Source: Cardinium endosymbiont of Dermatophagoides farinae
GTDB taxonomy: Bacteria > Bacteroidota > Bacteroidia > Cytophagales > Amoebophilaceae
DNA length: 64,000 nt
Direction of reading: 5' to 3'
NCBI RefSeq assembly: GCF_007559345.1
Contig: NZ_VMBH01000001.1
Span: 496,001-560,000, forward strand
The notes beneath the pieces were generated by a model, which saw nothing but the letters and a program-made list of their open reading frames with translations, made no database searches and was not told the origin of the DNA. This document shows, piece by piece, positions 41,396-51,414 of this stretch. A program made the position numbers and the translations under genes. The first letter of the stretch is position 1; the number at the start of each line of letters is the position of its first letter.

Positions 41396-42767
41396 TTATA
41401 AGATATAGCTGCTCAGATCTTTTCGTTTTATTAAATCTGCTAGCGCGTCTTGAACCATTTCTTTGGTGATGGTAATGGCCGTGTCGGGGGTAATGGTATC
41501 TGGTACATCAAATAGTATGGGCGTTAGTAGATGACTCATTACGGTTTGCAACCGCCGTGCACCAATGTTTTCTATCTCTTCATTGAGCAAGTAAGCAGTA
41601 GCTGCAATTTCTTGTTTGGCTTCTGGACTAAAATCGAGCCTAACTTTTTCTACCGACAATAGTGCCTGATACTGAATGGGTAATGCGCTTTTGGGTTCGT
41701 CTAGAATCTTATAAAAATCTTTTTGTGAGAGGTTTTCTAGTGTTACTCGGATGGGAAATCGGCCTTGTAATTCCGGGATAAGGTCAGATGGCTTGGCCAT
41801 ATGAAAAGCACCCGCTCCAATAAAGAGAATATGATCTGTATCGATGGGGCCATGTTTGGTTTGTACCGTACTGCCCTCTACAATCGGTAAAAGGTCACGC
41901 TGCACGCCTTCTCGGCTTACACCTGGACTATTGCCTTGACTGGTATGGGCAATTTTATCAATCTCATCTATAAAAATAATCCCTGTATTGCTGGCTCTGG
42001 CTAAGGCTTCCTCTTTAACTGCACTCATATCAATGAGTTTGGTGAGTTCTTCTGTTAATAGCAATGCACGTGCCTCTGCAATGGTTACTTTTCTTTTTTT
42101 AGTTTGTTTGGGTAAAAAATTGCTGAGCATATCCTGAAAGTTTATTACAAACCCTTCGTCTATAGCAGGACCTGCTCCTAAACTATTTATACCCCAGATG
42201 GGGTAGCTTTGGTTACTTTGATTTCTATTTGCTGTTGATCTAGTGCACCGCTTCTTAGCTTTTCACGAAAACGTGCTCGAGTAGCATCGCCGCCTTCTTC
42301 CACTTCTGCAGATTGATCTGCTCTGGTTTTTGGATGAAGTGGAGGAAGCAATATATCTAAAATCACTTCTTCTACCTGCTGAACCGCTTTATGTTGGATG
42401 GCTTCCATTTTTTCTGCTTTTACCATGGCTACGGCACGTTCGACTAAATCCCTGACCATGCTCTCTACATCACGTCCTACATAGCCCACTTCTGTAAATT
42501 TAGAGGCTTCTACTTTGGTAAAAGGAACTTTTGCAATTTTGGCCAGTCGCCTGGCTATTTCTGTTTTGCCTACGCCAGTTGGCCCAATCATTAAAATATT
42601 GTTTGGAATAATGTCTTCCTTGAGCTGCGCTGTGACTTGCATTCTGCGCCATCTATTCCGCAATGCAACTGCAACGTTGCGCTTGGCTTCTGCTTGACCG
42701 ATAATATATTTATCTAGTTCTTCTACAGTTTCTTTTGGGTAAGGGCACGTGGATCAGCTGACATCAT
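41396..42767 (-). CDS. hslU: ATP-dependent protease ATPase subunit HslU (two apparent indels)
   Basis: The start is set at 42767 (MMSADPRAL). Restoring one C in the run at 42737-42739 gives [17 protein letters not shown], the standard N-terminus, and one more base at 42192-42195 joins KATPSG to [17 protein letters not shown]. The AAA+ core has Walker [14 protein letters not shown] and Walker [12 protein letters not shown]. The pore motif GYVGRD and the C-terminal sensor GARRLQTV are present. HslU unfolds substrates for HslV, whose gene lies 12 kb away at 29663. Both breaks are single-base losses in short G/C runs of a gene expected to be needed, so they may be sequence errors. Confidence 0.9.
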
Positions 42768-42839
42768 TTCTTGGATCTATAAAATAAGTATACGCCACCC
42801 TCTTGTGGTCAAGATAGTAGGACGCTATTGGCATCTAAT

Positions 42840-42981
42840 AGACCTTCTGGAAAACCTATTTCTAATGGCAGTTTTGGTGTCGAAGCTTGTCTATGCTCCT
42901 CAAATACATTTAGTATTCTGCGGTGCTCGGCTGCGCTTCTCCTAAAAACTGCTGATCACAAATAGGTTTTGAAGAAGGCCT
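42840..42981 (+). repeat. Family A palindromic element, 142-bp form
   Basis: This full-length copy is flanked by AAT on both sides (42837-42839 and 42982-42984). It lies between hslU and the toxin-like gene. The right terminus reads aaggcct instead of aaggtct. Confidence 0.93.
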
Positions 42982-43128
42982 AATGTTACCTAAATTTACT
43001 AATTTTTGAAGATTAAAAATAACCTAATTTAAAAATTAGTACATTGCAAAAACAAGCTATACATAGCATACTGTTTCTATCAAAATTTAACAAAAAGCAT
43101 TTGTTAATTGCTCTTTTATCATTTTTGT

Positions 43129-43707
43129 ATGATAAACCATCTATATATAATATCTGGACCCAATGGAGCCGGAAAGACCACGGCAAGTTTTACGATCTTG
43201 CCTGATATTTTGGACTGTAAGGAATTCGTCAATGCTAATCAAATAGCTTTTGGATTGTCTCCTTTCGATCCTGATAAAGTTTCTATGCAAGCGGGAAAAC
43301 TAATGATCGCTCGCATAAATGAATTGATGGAAAAAGAGGTAAATTTTGCACTGGAAACAACTTTGGCAAGTCGCAGCTATGTATCCTTTATCAAAAGAGC
43401 AAAAAATAAAGATTATGTCATCTCCTTATATTACTTTTGGTTGAGTTCCGTTGACATAGCTAAAGAACGCGTGCAGAAGAGAATTGCAAACGGGGGATAC
43501 AATATTCCTGTTGAAACTATAGAAAGAAGATATAATAGGAGTATAGTAAACTTAGTGACCCTATACCTTCCCATTTGTGATAATTGGATCATTCTTAATA
43601 GCCAAAATTCTAACTCTGAGGTAATTGCTTATAAAAAAATGGCGAAAAAAGAACAAATCCTAAATAAGGATGCTTGGGAAAGTATCCTAAAACAAAGTAA
43701 ACAGTAA
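43129..43707 (+). CDS. Zeta-toxin-like P-loop kinase
   Basis: Starting at the ATG at 43129 (MINHLYIISGPNG) gives about 192 residues; a start at 43108 adds seven residues before the first strand. Walker A is GPNGAGKTTAS, followed by VNANQIAFGLSPFDPD, FALETTLASRSYVSFI and a basic helix VQKRIANGGYNIPVETIERRY, all typical of zeta-toxin-like kinases. Zeta toxins phosphorylate UDP-N-acetylglucosamine and block wall synthesis, but several relatives have other roles. A small partner gene begins 4 bp after the stop. The order toxin then partner is the reverse of the classical epsilon-zeta operon. Confidence 0.78.
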   Translation: MINHLYIISGPNGAGKTTASFTILPDILDCKEFVNANQIAFGLSPFDPDKVSMQAGKLMIARINELMEKEVNFALETTLASRSYVSFIKRAKNKDYVISLYYFWLSSVDIAKERVQKRIANGGYNIPVETIERRYNRSIVNLVTLYLPICDNWIILNSQNSNSEVIAYKKMAKKEQILNKDAWESILKQSKQ

Positions 43708-43711
43708 ACAT

Positions 43712-43915
43712 ATGAACACGCCTGAAATAAGCCCATTTATAAAAAGACTGCTCGAGGGAGTCAATAAAGCCAACTATAAAATGGTAAAGGCGGCTGCTGC
43801 GGAGAATAGGTCGCTTGTCCTGGGAGATGACAAGGGTAAGGTGATTATTCGACCGGCAATAGAAGTATTAAAAGAGTTAGATGAAAAGTATAACAGAACC
43901 GAAGAGACAACCTAA
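43712..43915 (+). CDS. Small partner protein of the zeta-like kinase, possible antitoxin
   Basis: This 67-residue protein has a helical N-terminus (ISPFIKRLLEGVNKANYKMV), a short beta-like stretch (SLVLGDDKGKVIIRPA) and an acidic C-terminus (LKELDEKYNRTEE). It starts 4 bp after the kinase stop, and the next gene begins 18 bp after its own stop. Position and size suggest an antitoxin, but I recognise no antitoxin family, so this is inference. Confidence 0.55.
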   Translation: MNTPEISPFIKRLLEGVNKANYKMVKAAAAENRSLVLGDDKGKVIIRPAIEVLKELDEKYNRTEETT

Positions 43916-43933
43916 GACGTAAACAGATCATCT

Positions 43934-46699
43934 ATGTTTACTAACCACATAAAAACCATCCAATACCCTTCCTTTTTGGCAGAAGTGCTTGCGCATTTAA
44001 ATAGGTCCGGTAGGGTGGGGGAGCCTCTTTTTATATTTCCCAATCAGCTATCTATTGATTGCTTTCAATCGGTATGCAATAGTTCTCATATTTGTATAAC
44101 CTTGCCTCACTTTATGCGTAAGCATAGTAAGTTAACCTGTTTACCTACTTTGGATTTACTCCGCAGGCTACATGGATTGGTTGGACCAATTAGCAAAGAG
44201 TCTTTTGAGCAATTTTATGGTTGGGGGCTTACGCTTTTACAAGATTTTAATAGAATAGATAGCTATCTGGTGGATGGTGCGGCGTTGTTTACATCCTTGC
44301 CAAAACAGCTGACTAGTAATGCTTTTATAGACCAGATGGCATCTCTTAAAAAGGATAGGTGGCTGCTGCCATTGGAACAGAAGGAAGGACTGCTTTTTTG
44401 GAAACAATTGCCGCTGCTCTATCAATCTTTTAGAGAAAAGTTAATGGAAGCAGGGGAGGGGTATGAGGGGTTATGTTATAGCATGGCCCAACCGAAAGCA
44501 ATCGATCAGGAGCTGGTATTTGTTGGATTTAATTTGCTAACGCCTGCTGAAGAGCGGTTTATTGAGCAGTGCCAATTGATGGCTTCGACGACCTTTTTCT
44601 GGGATGTAGATCGGCATTATTTGGATAATCCAATCAATATAGCGGGCCACTACTTGCGTCAGCATAGGGAAAAAAAATGGTTTCAGGAAAGTTTTCCTAC
44701 GGGTAATTACTTGACCGATCCGCATAAAAAGGTTTTCCTAATCGAAGCATCTACTACGGTTGCACAGGTGCAAGCAGTTATAGCTGCTTTACAAGAAAAA
44801 ATAAATGATAGCCACCCAAAGTTTTTGCCCAACCAAACGGCAATAGTAGTAAGTGGTAGCGATCTATTGATTCCTTTGCTGGATCAGCTGGCTACCCTAT
44901 CTATTCCGCTCCATTGTAGATTAGATTATCCATTCAGTGCCACGGTTATCTATACCGTAGTAGAGCGATTGGTACAGCTTTGGGAGACTTCAGAAAAGGA
45001 GGAAATGTATGGCCATATGGCCCATCTATTGGCATTGTGGCATCCATTTGCGAAAGCAGGAATGCAATCAAAGCTCACTGCTATGCGCCAATCATTAAAT
45101 GAGGGTAAGCAATCTGATGCCTTTGACCTATGGTTTAATAAGGATCATCAAGCGCTTTTGCCTTACCTTCGGGAGGGTTTAACTTATATCTATAACCATT
45201 TTATAGAGGGGATCACCTTTTCTTTGAACTGAATAAAAGGGCATTGGATTATCTATTGGGCTATATAGAGGGCTAGAGATGGCTACTTGTTCGGGGCTTT
45301 TTTATTAAATGGTTTAAAGGAAAGTAGGATGCTATTCCATCAAGACAACCCTGTAACTGGTCTATATATTATAGAGGTTGCTGAATCCTATAACTTAGAT
45401 TTTGAGCATGTTTTCTTTCTGGATATGAATGAAGGGTGTTTCCCTAAGGTTACGCATCATGATTCTTTTTTACCGTATGACCTATGCCATAGCTTTGGGC
45501 TGCCATTGGCAGATAAAGTAGCAGAAAATAAAACAGCTTATGGATTTTATAGGCTGCTACAGCGTGCCCAAAATATTTGTTGTTACTTTTCCCAAAAAGG
45601 TCATTTGGATGGTTCTGGTGAAATGAGTCGGCTGTTGCTACAGTTGACTTTTGATAGCAAGTTAAAAATAATAGAGACGCATCATTCCATAAATCTGCTA
45701 GAAAGGCCAGTAGCTGCTATAGCTATTCAAAAAGACGATAGCGTGATGCAGCTATTGGATCGATTTTTGGAAAAAGAGGAGGGAGCTGTTTCCAGCCTAA
45801 CGCCTTCTGCATGCATCTCTTATTTGTCTTGTCCGCTTCAATTTTATTTTAAATATTTGCTGCAACTCAGGCAGACCGTGGCGACAGAAGATGTGCAATT
45901 GGGTATATTGTTTCATGATGTTATGGCTAGGTTGTATCGGCCTTTTGCTGGTAGTCAGATAGATACAAACATGGTACGTCAGCTACAATCAAAAATAAAA
46001 GTAGAGATAGCGGAAGCCATAGCTGCGTGGCGCACCCCACTCAGTGCGCCTATGTTGCTCCATGCACTACTGGAAAAGCTCTTAGGGCGCATGTTGGACC
46101 TAGATGACGCAGCTGCACCATTTACCCTTTTGGGCGTTGAAGTAGCCATGAAGCAATCCATCATGCTCGATGGAGAGATTGCGCGAAAGGTCTGGTTAAG
46201 TGGCACGATCGATCGTATCGATAGGCAAAACCATTGCGTCCGTATTATAGATTATAAGACAGGGCGCTCCAATTGTAAAATATCGAGTATAGTTAACTTA
46301 TTTGATCCTGGAAAGATTAAAACAAACAAAGCTGTTTTTCAGCTTTTTTTTTATGCTTGGCTGTTTCAGTCGCTACATGGAGCTGATAACGCGATTATGC
46401 CGTATTTAATCCCTATTCGAGAATTTTTCTTAGCGCATTATACCCCTGGCATCTTTATACAACAGCCTGATAATGGGCCTCTTTCGAAAGCAATTTATGA
46501 TGTAGCAATCGAGTTTGGGAAGAGATCTGGTAAAAAGTACCAACAGATAGAGGATATAAAGGAATATCTACAACCATTTGAAGAGGGACTAAAAGGATTA
46601 CTTGTAGAAATATTTAATCCTACTATCCCTTTTGCCCAAACAGAGGATCTTGAAATATGTGGCTATTGCCCATACGTGCGGATTTGTCAAAGGGATTAG
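43934..46699 (+). CDS. AddB-like / PD-(D/E)XK recombination nuclease (frameshifted, carries an in-frame palindromic element)
   Basis: This protein of about 920 residues resembles the AddB/RecB-type PD-(D/E)XK superfamily that processes DNA ends for recombination. The helicase-like N-terminal half includes LFIFPNQLSIDCFQSV and VFVGFNLLTPAEERF. The C-terminal half has FLDMNEGCFP, LSCPLQFYFKYLLQLR, the nuclease core IDRIDRQNHCVRIIDYKTG and the iron-sulfur cysteines in EICGYCPYVRICQRD. The frame is broken between 45208 and 45296. Three missing G residues (in the runs at 45208-45211, 45270-45272 and 45293-45296) would restore it. Codons 46475-46528 are a 54-bp palindromic-element remnant read as GPLSKAIYDVAIEFGKRS. 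Confidence 0.72.
46475..46528 (-). repeat. Internally deleted family A element inside an open reading frame (54 bp)
   Basis: The left end gcctctttcgaaagcaattt and the right end atcgagtttgggaagagatct match the termini of the coding element at 26128-26271. The middle is deleted. The length of 54 bp is 18 codons, so the frame is kept. It uses the same strand and phase as the other two coding copies. Confidence 0.75.
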
Positions 46700-46716
46700 T
46701 CTATTCTTAATATCTT

Positions 46717-47052
46717 TTACGCTTCTAAGTGTTCTTCATGTATTTCATAGTCCGTTTGCGTTCAGCACTGTGGCAGAAATTTGATCTTCGGCATGTTTTC
46801 GACACCATTTTAGGACAGTTTTTTATCTAAAATGATCAATTTTTGCTCAAAATTTTAGTAAAAAACTAGAAAAAACGCGTTTTCTGCCAATGCGCTGAAC
46901 AGGTACTCATAGTCCCAGTTATCGATCATTCTGGTTTCCTCATTGAAGTTAATGCCTAGTAATATAATGGCTTTTTATCTCAGCAAGTAGGGTTTATAAT
47001 ACCCGTTTGTTTTGATTTGTTCTAAGGCTATTTTTCCGCTGGATTTATACTT
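46717..47052 (-). pseudogene. Remnant of an AAA-ATPase-like/nuclease gene, interrupted by a small element
   Basis: The minus strand matches the 3' end of the intact gene at 24781-26610: KYKSSGKIALEQIK, LLGINFNEETRMIDNWDYE, then (after an insertion) DYEIHEEHLEA and TAA at 46717-46719. The rest of the gene is missing. A 154-bp element splits the remnant at the DYE codons with an 8-bp duplication. It is the third representative of this family in the window. Confidence 0.78.
46754..46907. mobile_element. 154-bp TIR element with 8-bp target duplication
   Basis: The direct repeats CATAGTCC at 46746-46753 and 46908-46915 flank the element. Near the ends, GTTCAGCACTGTGGCAGAAA and the inverted GTTCAGCGCATTGGCAGAAA form imperfect terminal repeats. 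The interior has no open frame, so it is a non-autonomous element. Its insertion is polarised into an already partial gene. It is distinct from families A and B. Confidence 0.78.
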
Positions 47053-47097
47053 GTTAGGTAAGAGGAGGATAGCAATAGCCTCCTCCTACCTAACAAG
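47050..47097. repeat. Long stem-loop
   Basis: CTTGTTAGGTA followed by AGGAGGA is mirrored by TCCTCCT and ACCTAACAAG around a loop tagcaatagcc, with a 2-base bulge. It starts exactly where similarity of the gene remnant ends, so it may be the end of another mobile element or a terminator without a T-tract. Confidence 0.5.
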
Positions 47098-47465
47098 ATA
47101 CATAGATTTCGTAAGATGAAATGCATAATAGAATTAGATTAGTTAAGATGTGGGTTTGTGATCTCGTGCCCGCTACGTTGAAGATGCACTGATTTGTAGT
47201 TGGTCAGGATTTTGATAGTATATTTCTTTTGTATCTAACATAGCCCTGATGGTATCCAATTAGGTTGGATATCCTTAATGTACTTTTAAAAAGTTAGTCT
47301 ATAGAGCGATCAAGTAGTTAAAAATTGCTTAACCATCGAACTTCACTATCTTTCCTACGTAGGAAACCTTCCTACATCTAGGGCATCTTGCGTTCTCTTT
47401 AGGAGAAATTTTTTGTTCGTTACAAAACTGTTTATTTGGTTCAGAATCAACTAGACCTTTGATAC
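47098..47465. other. Intergenic stretch without recognised gene
   Basis: This low-complexity AT-rich DNA has only short frames. I see no convincing RNA gene, promoter or element in it. Confidence 0.4.
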
Positions 47466-48149
47466 ATGTTGCTGGCTGCAAGAATCAGCACATTATTAAT
47501 GACTCCATATATCTCTATTCTAATCTCGTTAAGATTTAACTGAGGGTACCTGTTTTTTTAATACTTCTTTAACTTGTTCTTGCGAAGGAATTCCATTTGG
47601 GTCATTAGTTTTAATGTTGCCTAAGCTCTTTATTTTAATTATATCTTGTAATTTTTTTTTAGTTTGATTCTCTATTTTATTTAAATCTAAATCTTTTAAT
47701 GTTTGTTTACCTGGTTGTAGAGCTGTATAGGAAAGCTCTACGTGACCAGTGTAAAGTCCATTGCTGACTGCAAAAATCACTACCTCATTAATGACTCCAT
47801 ATATCTCTATTCTAATCTCGCTAAGATTTAATTGAGGGTATCTGCTTTTTAATGCTTCTTTAACTTGTTTTTCCGAAGGAATCCCATTTGGGTCATTGGT
47901 TTCAATTTTGCCTAATCTCTTTGTTGTAATTATGTCTTCTAAGCTTTTTTTAGTTTGATTAGGCATCCGATTACCTTGTTTCTCCGAAGGAATTCCAAGT
48001 GGATCATTAGTTGCAATATTGTCTAAGCTGTTTATTTTAAATTTGTCTTTTAAATCTTTTTTGGTATGGTCGGTACTATTAAGATTACACCAGGAGAAGC
48101 TTAGTAGCATTGGTATTAGGATTCCTTTAAATATTTTGTTTATGTGCAT
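47466..48149 (-). CDS. Orphan lipoprotein with repeated modules (3' frameshift)
   Basis: The start is MHINKIFKGILIPMLLSFSWC, a signal region with a lipobox-like end. The mature protein repeats a motif of the form LGKIETNDPNGIPSEKQVKE three times (LDNIATNDPLGIP, LGKIETNDPNGIP, LGNIKTNDPNGIP), the second followed by LSEIRIEIYGVINEVVIFA. The uninterrupted frame stops at 47529, but removing one A in the run near 47552-47558 continues it into a third copy of EIRIEIYGVINNVLILA, ending near 47466. So either a slipped run or repeat loss is present. BON/secretin-like modules are possible but not recognised. About 206 to 230 residues. Confidence 0.5.
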
Positions 48150-48321
48150 AATACATTATTTAATTTCATTAAAATTTGTATGGCTGTTTACTTTTTTTCA
48201 CTATGGTTTTCTACATTAATAGAATTAACCTAAGATAACTTTGCCAGTTTAGATAAATTATAGTTAATTTCCTATCCCGAACTTAGGAGTATCTAATCCT
48301 TAGATATAACTAATTAGCATA

Positions 48322-49623
48322 CTAATTTCTTTGTTTATCTTTCTTCCTGCTCGCTTTATCTATAAGTTGTTGATCTAATACCTTATTGGTTCGTGCACCT
48401 AATAGTTTCATTTTTTGCGCTCTAGAGACTAAACTGCCTTTGCCATCATATAGTTTTTTAGCCGCTTCTAGGTAGTTTTTTTTGGTTAGATCCAATTGGC
48501 GGCCTATATTTTTAATGTCCTCTACAAAGCCAACAAATTTGTCATATAAGGCGCCGCCTTGCGTGGCAATCTCTAAAGCATTTTGATTTTGATAGGCTTG
48601 CCGCCATAAATTTGCAATGGTGCGTAGAGTGGCTATTAGGTTTGAGGGGAGACGATTACAATGTTGCGTTCATAGGCTTCGTTAAAAAGCATAACTTCTT
48701 CTTGAACAGCTAGTGCAAAGGCTGGTTCAATGGGTATAAACATTAAAACAAAATCTAATCCTTGAAGATTATAAAGCGACTGATACTGCTTCTCGCTTAG
48801 TGTTTTAATATGACGTCTAATGGAATGAATATGTTGCTTAAGGTGTGCAGCGCGTTCGAGTGCATGCTCATTATTAAAAAATTGTTCATAATGGGTTAAA
48901 GATACTTTTGCATCAATGATAATATTGCGCCCTTCTGGAAGGTTAATGATGACGTCTGGCTGAAGTCTTTGCCCATCTTCTGTGGTAATAGAGGGTTGTA
49001 TTACATATTCTCTATTTTTGACCAATCCAGATTGTTCTAAAATATTTTCTAGAATAAACTCTCCCCATCCTCCTTGTAGTTTTGAATCTCCTTTAAGTGC
49101 CTTGGTTAGTCCTTCTGCTTCTTGCGTGATTTTTAGGTTCAGGTCATGGAGTTGTTTTAACTCTGTCCGTAAGGCTACATTTCTTTCTAAGCTTTCTTGG
49201 TTATACTGGGTTACTTGTTGTACAAAGGTCTTAATGTTGTCGCTGAGTGGGTCAACAACCGTTCCATTTGGAGTCCGCTATGCTCTGAAAGTTTTTTACT
49301 TTTTTCTTCTAAAAGTTCATTGGCTAGGTTTTTAAAATGAATGGTGAGTTGCTGCTGGAGCTGCTCAACCGATTGGCCTTGCTCGGCTATTTTTTTTCTA
49401 AGTGGTTATTATCTGCTAGAGCAGTGGCGAGCGCTGTACTGATTTGTAGGTGCTTTTCCTGTAATGCGTAGCATTGACTTTGGCTTTCGGCTAGGTACTT
49501 TTCTAAGCTAGCCAGCTTATCCTGTAAGGTTACAATGGGTGCTTTATGTAAGGCTTTTGTGATCAACCATCCGATGATACAGCCAATAAGCCATGTAATG
49601 ATCAAGTAAATTGTAAAGGACAT
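48322..49623 (-). CDS. rmuC: DNA recombination protein RmuC (three apparent indels)
   Basis: The N-terminal membrane anchor (MSFTIYLIITWLIGCIIGW) is followed by a coiled coil (KLASLEKYLAESQSQ) and the RmuC nuclease-like domain (KLQGGWGEFILENILEQSG, QPDVIINLPEGRNIIIDAK, LDFVLMFIPIEPAFALAV). A C-terminal helical part ends at TAG 48322-48324. The frame needs one base each in the T8 run 49390-49397, at CC 49259-49260 (joins QMER to VVDPLSDNI) and in GGGG 48646-48649 (joins IVSPS to NLIATLRTIANLWRQ). All look like lost bases in homopolymers. RmuC limits inversion at short inverted repeats, which is notable in this repeat-rich genome. Confidence 0.85.
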
Positions 49624-49774
49624 GGTAGCCTAATAAAGGAATAATTGTATAGCTGACTAACTGTATGCCTGCTTTTAGTTCTGAATATCAGAATATAGTC
49701 TTGATATAGTCTTGAAAACTTTTATCCTGTTGTATTATTATCTTTTGCTCATTGCGTTGACGTATGAGGTGCTG

Positions 49775-49990
49775 TTATGAACATTTTTCCTTAATCGAAA
49801 CTCCACATTCTTGTACGGCCATTCTAAACTCTTTTATATTATTATATTTTTTTGCTTCTTCAAGTGCCTCACTGGTACTCCCTTCATTAGGCTGAATGCC
49901 TGACACGCCTAACAACCTGTTACATCGACCTATATTCGAGTTCGTTGTGCCCATAAGTGTTCCATCCAATACTTCTTGAGTAACTAGCAT
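49775..49990 (-). CDS. Small hypothetical protein
   Basis: This 71-residue frame (MLVTQEVLDGTLMGTTNSN, ending VQECGVSIKEKCS) is preceded by a purine-rich stretch that could act as a ribosome-binding site. The C-terminal segment resembles a short piece upstream in another frame (AVEECIQLLKKEN), so it may be part of a decayed repeat protein. No family is recognised. Confidence 0.3.
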   Translation of the reverse strand: MLVTQEVLDGTLMGTTNSNIGRCNRLLGVSGIQPNEGSTSEALEEAKKYNNIKEFRMAVQECGVSIKEKCS

Positions 49991-50096
49991 TTTCTTTTTT
50001 TAAAAGCTGTATACATTCTTCTACGGCAGGTTTGGGCCTAGTCCTACTATTATATACTAAATATTGTACTGACATTCAGTTCCATTAAGTAGAATC

Positions 50097-51101
50097 TTAT
50101 ATATTGCTAAGCACATCAACTATATCTTGATGATTATTTTTCTTTACTTTTGCCACTGCTGAATTGATATCTTGTTTATTGAATTGAATATTTCGGACTA
50201 TTAAGTTAACTACATCTAGATGACCATTTATTGCTGCTTCCCAAAGCGCTACCCTGCTCATTTCTCCATCAAGCTGAACACCTTTGCCTAACAACATTTC
50301 AACTATATCTTTATAACCGTTGCATGCTGCTATTTCAAATGCTGACATGATCATTTCTGAATTAAGTTGAACATTTGTATTGAACAACGTTTCAATTATA
50401 TCTTTATAACCATTGCCTGCCGCTCCTTCAAGTGCTGGCATGATTATTTCTCCATCAAGCTGAACTCCTGAGTTTAATAACATTTTAACTATATCTCTAT
50501 GACCATGTTCCGCTGCTACTTCAAGTGCTTGTCTGATTGTGTATTCAGGAAGCTGCATACCTAAGCCTAATAACATTTTAACTATATCTTCATGACCATT
50601 TCTTGCTGCTTGCCAAAGTGTTGAAGAGACAATTTGCGAGTTATTATTAATGCGTGGAACATCAAAAAATGCTTTAAGCATCTCTATATGCTTGTTTATC
50701 ACTGCTAAATTAGCAGCAGTAGTGATAGTATTTATATCAAACAATTCTTGAAACATATCTAATAGATGTTTAGCTAGAAGAACGTTATTGTCCAACACTA
50801 TCAAATCAAGTGCACTATGTTTAGCATTATTACGCATATTTACCACATTACGATTACAACTTCTTCGTATCAATTCTAATTGAACACGAGTGTAATTATC
50901 ATAATTATGTGGTGGATTTAAGACAATCCAATGAAGCAACCCATTTCCGCGATCGTCTGGAGCATAAGCAGCCAAAGATTGTAAATTGCTAACCTCCTTT
51001 TTTTTACCATCACTGATACCATATCTAACTAGATAGTTATTACAAGATGTAGTAAATAACAGAAGAAATATCAAAAAATATCTTGATAATGAATATAACA
51101 T
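50097..51101 (-). CDS. Ankyrin-repeat lipoprotein
   Basis: This 334-residue protein has a signal region ending LLLFTTSC, a lipobox, so it is exported and lipid-anchored or secreted. From about residue 45 it contains ankyrin-type repeats of about 33 residues: GNGLLHWIVLNPP, KHSALDLIVLDNN, NGHEDIVKMLLGLGMQ, HGHRDIVKMLLNSGVQ, NGYKDIIETLFNTNVQ, NGYKDIVEMLLGKGVQ and NGHLDVVNLIV. The last repeats are close to each other, suggesting recent expansion. Ankyrin proteins are common effector candidates in Cardinium and relatives, and the target is unknown. Confidence 0.85.
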   Translation of the reverse strand: MLYSLSRYFLIFLLLFTTSCNNYLVRYGISDGKKKEVSNLQSLAAYAPDDRGNGLLHWIVLNPPHNYDNYTRVQLELIRRSCNRNVVNMRNNAKHSALDLIVLDNNVLLAKHLLDMFQELFDINTITTAANLAVINKHIEMLKAFFDVPRINNNSQIVSSTLWQAARNGHEDIVKMLLGLGMQLPEYTIRQALEVAAEHGHRDIVKMLLNSGVQLDGEIIMPALEGAAGNGYKDIIETLFNTNVQLNSEMIMSAFEIAACNGYKDIVEMLLGKGVQLDGEMSRVALWEAAINGHLDVVNLIVRNIQFNKQDINSAVAKVKKNNHQDIVDVLSNI

Positions 51102-51205
51102 ATAAGAAAACTTTATAGTGGGTTACTAATCTAAAATAGATACCTTATTAGTACCAGTAGTTACAAAATGCACCATAAGTACTTTCACCTTACTGCTTTT
51201 AATTA

Positions 51206-51402
51206 CGAAAAAAGACGCACTTTTGTAGAAAGTTGCGATCAGAAAACGCGTGCTGCAGCTGAAGTAAAAAAAATATGTTTGAAGCCTGCACAGCAGTCAA
51301 GTTCTAATTCTACCAGCTTTCGGCTACGTTTTCACTAACTCTTTTACCAACCTTTCACCAGCGTTTGATTGTTTAGGTACTTTTTGATCGGGCAAAAAGT
51401 AC
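51206..51402. repeat. Family B hairpin repeat, diverged
   Basis: The head ttttgtagaaagttgcgatcag, the variable centre (tgaagcctgcacagcagtc) and the tail gcgtttgattgtttaggtac, with the hairpin tactttttgatcgggcaaaaagta, match the family B layout. It lies at the 3' end of the str operon, just past rpsJ, and could terminate it. Confidence 0.6.
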
Positions 51403-51414
51403 CATATAGCATCT

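Noticed and set aside
47098-47465. Possible transposase remnant
   Set aside because: Short frames here contain no recognisable transposase motif on either strand.
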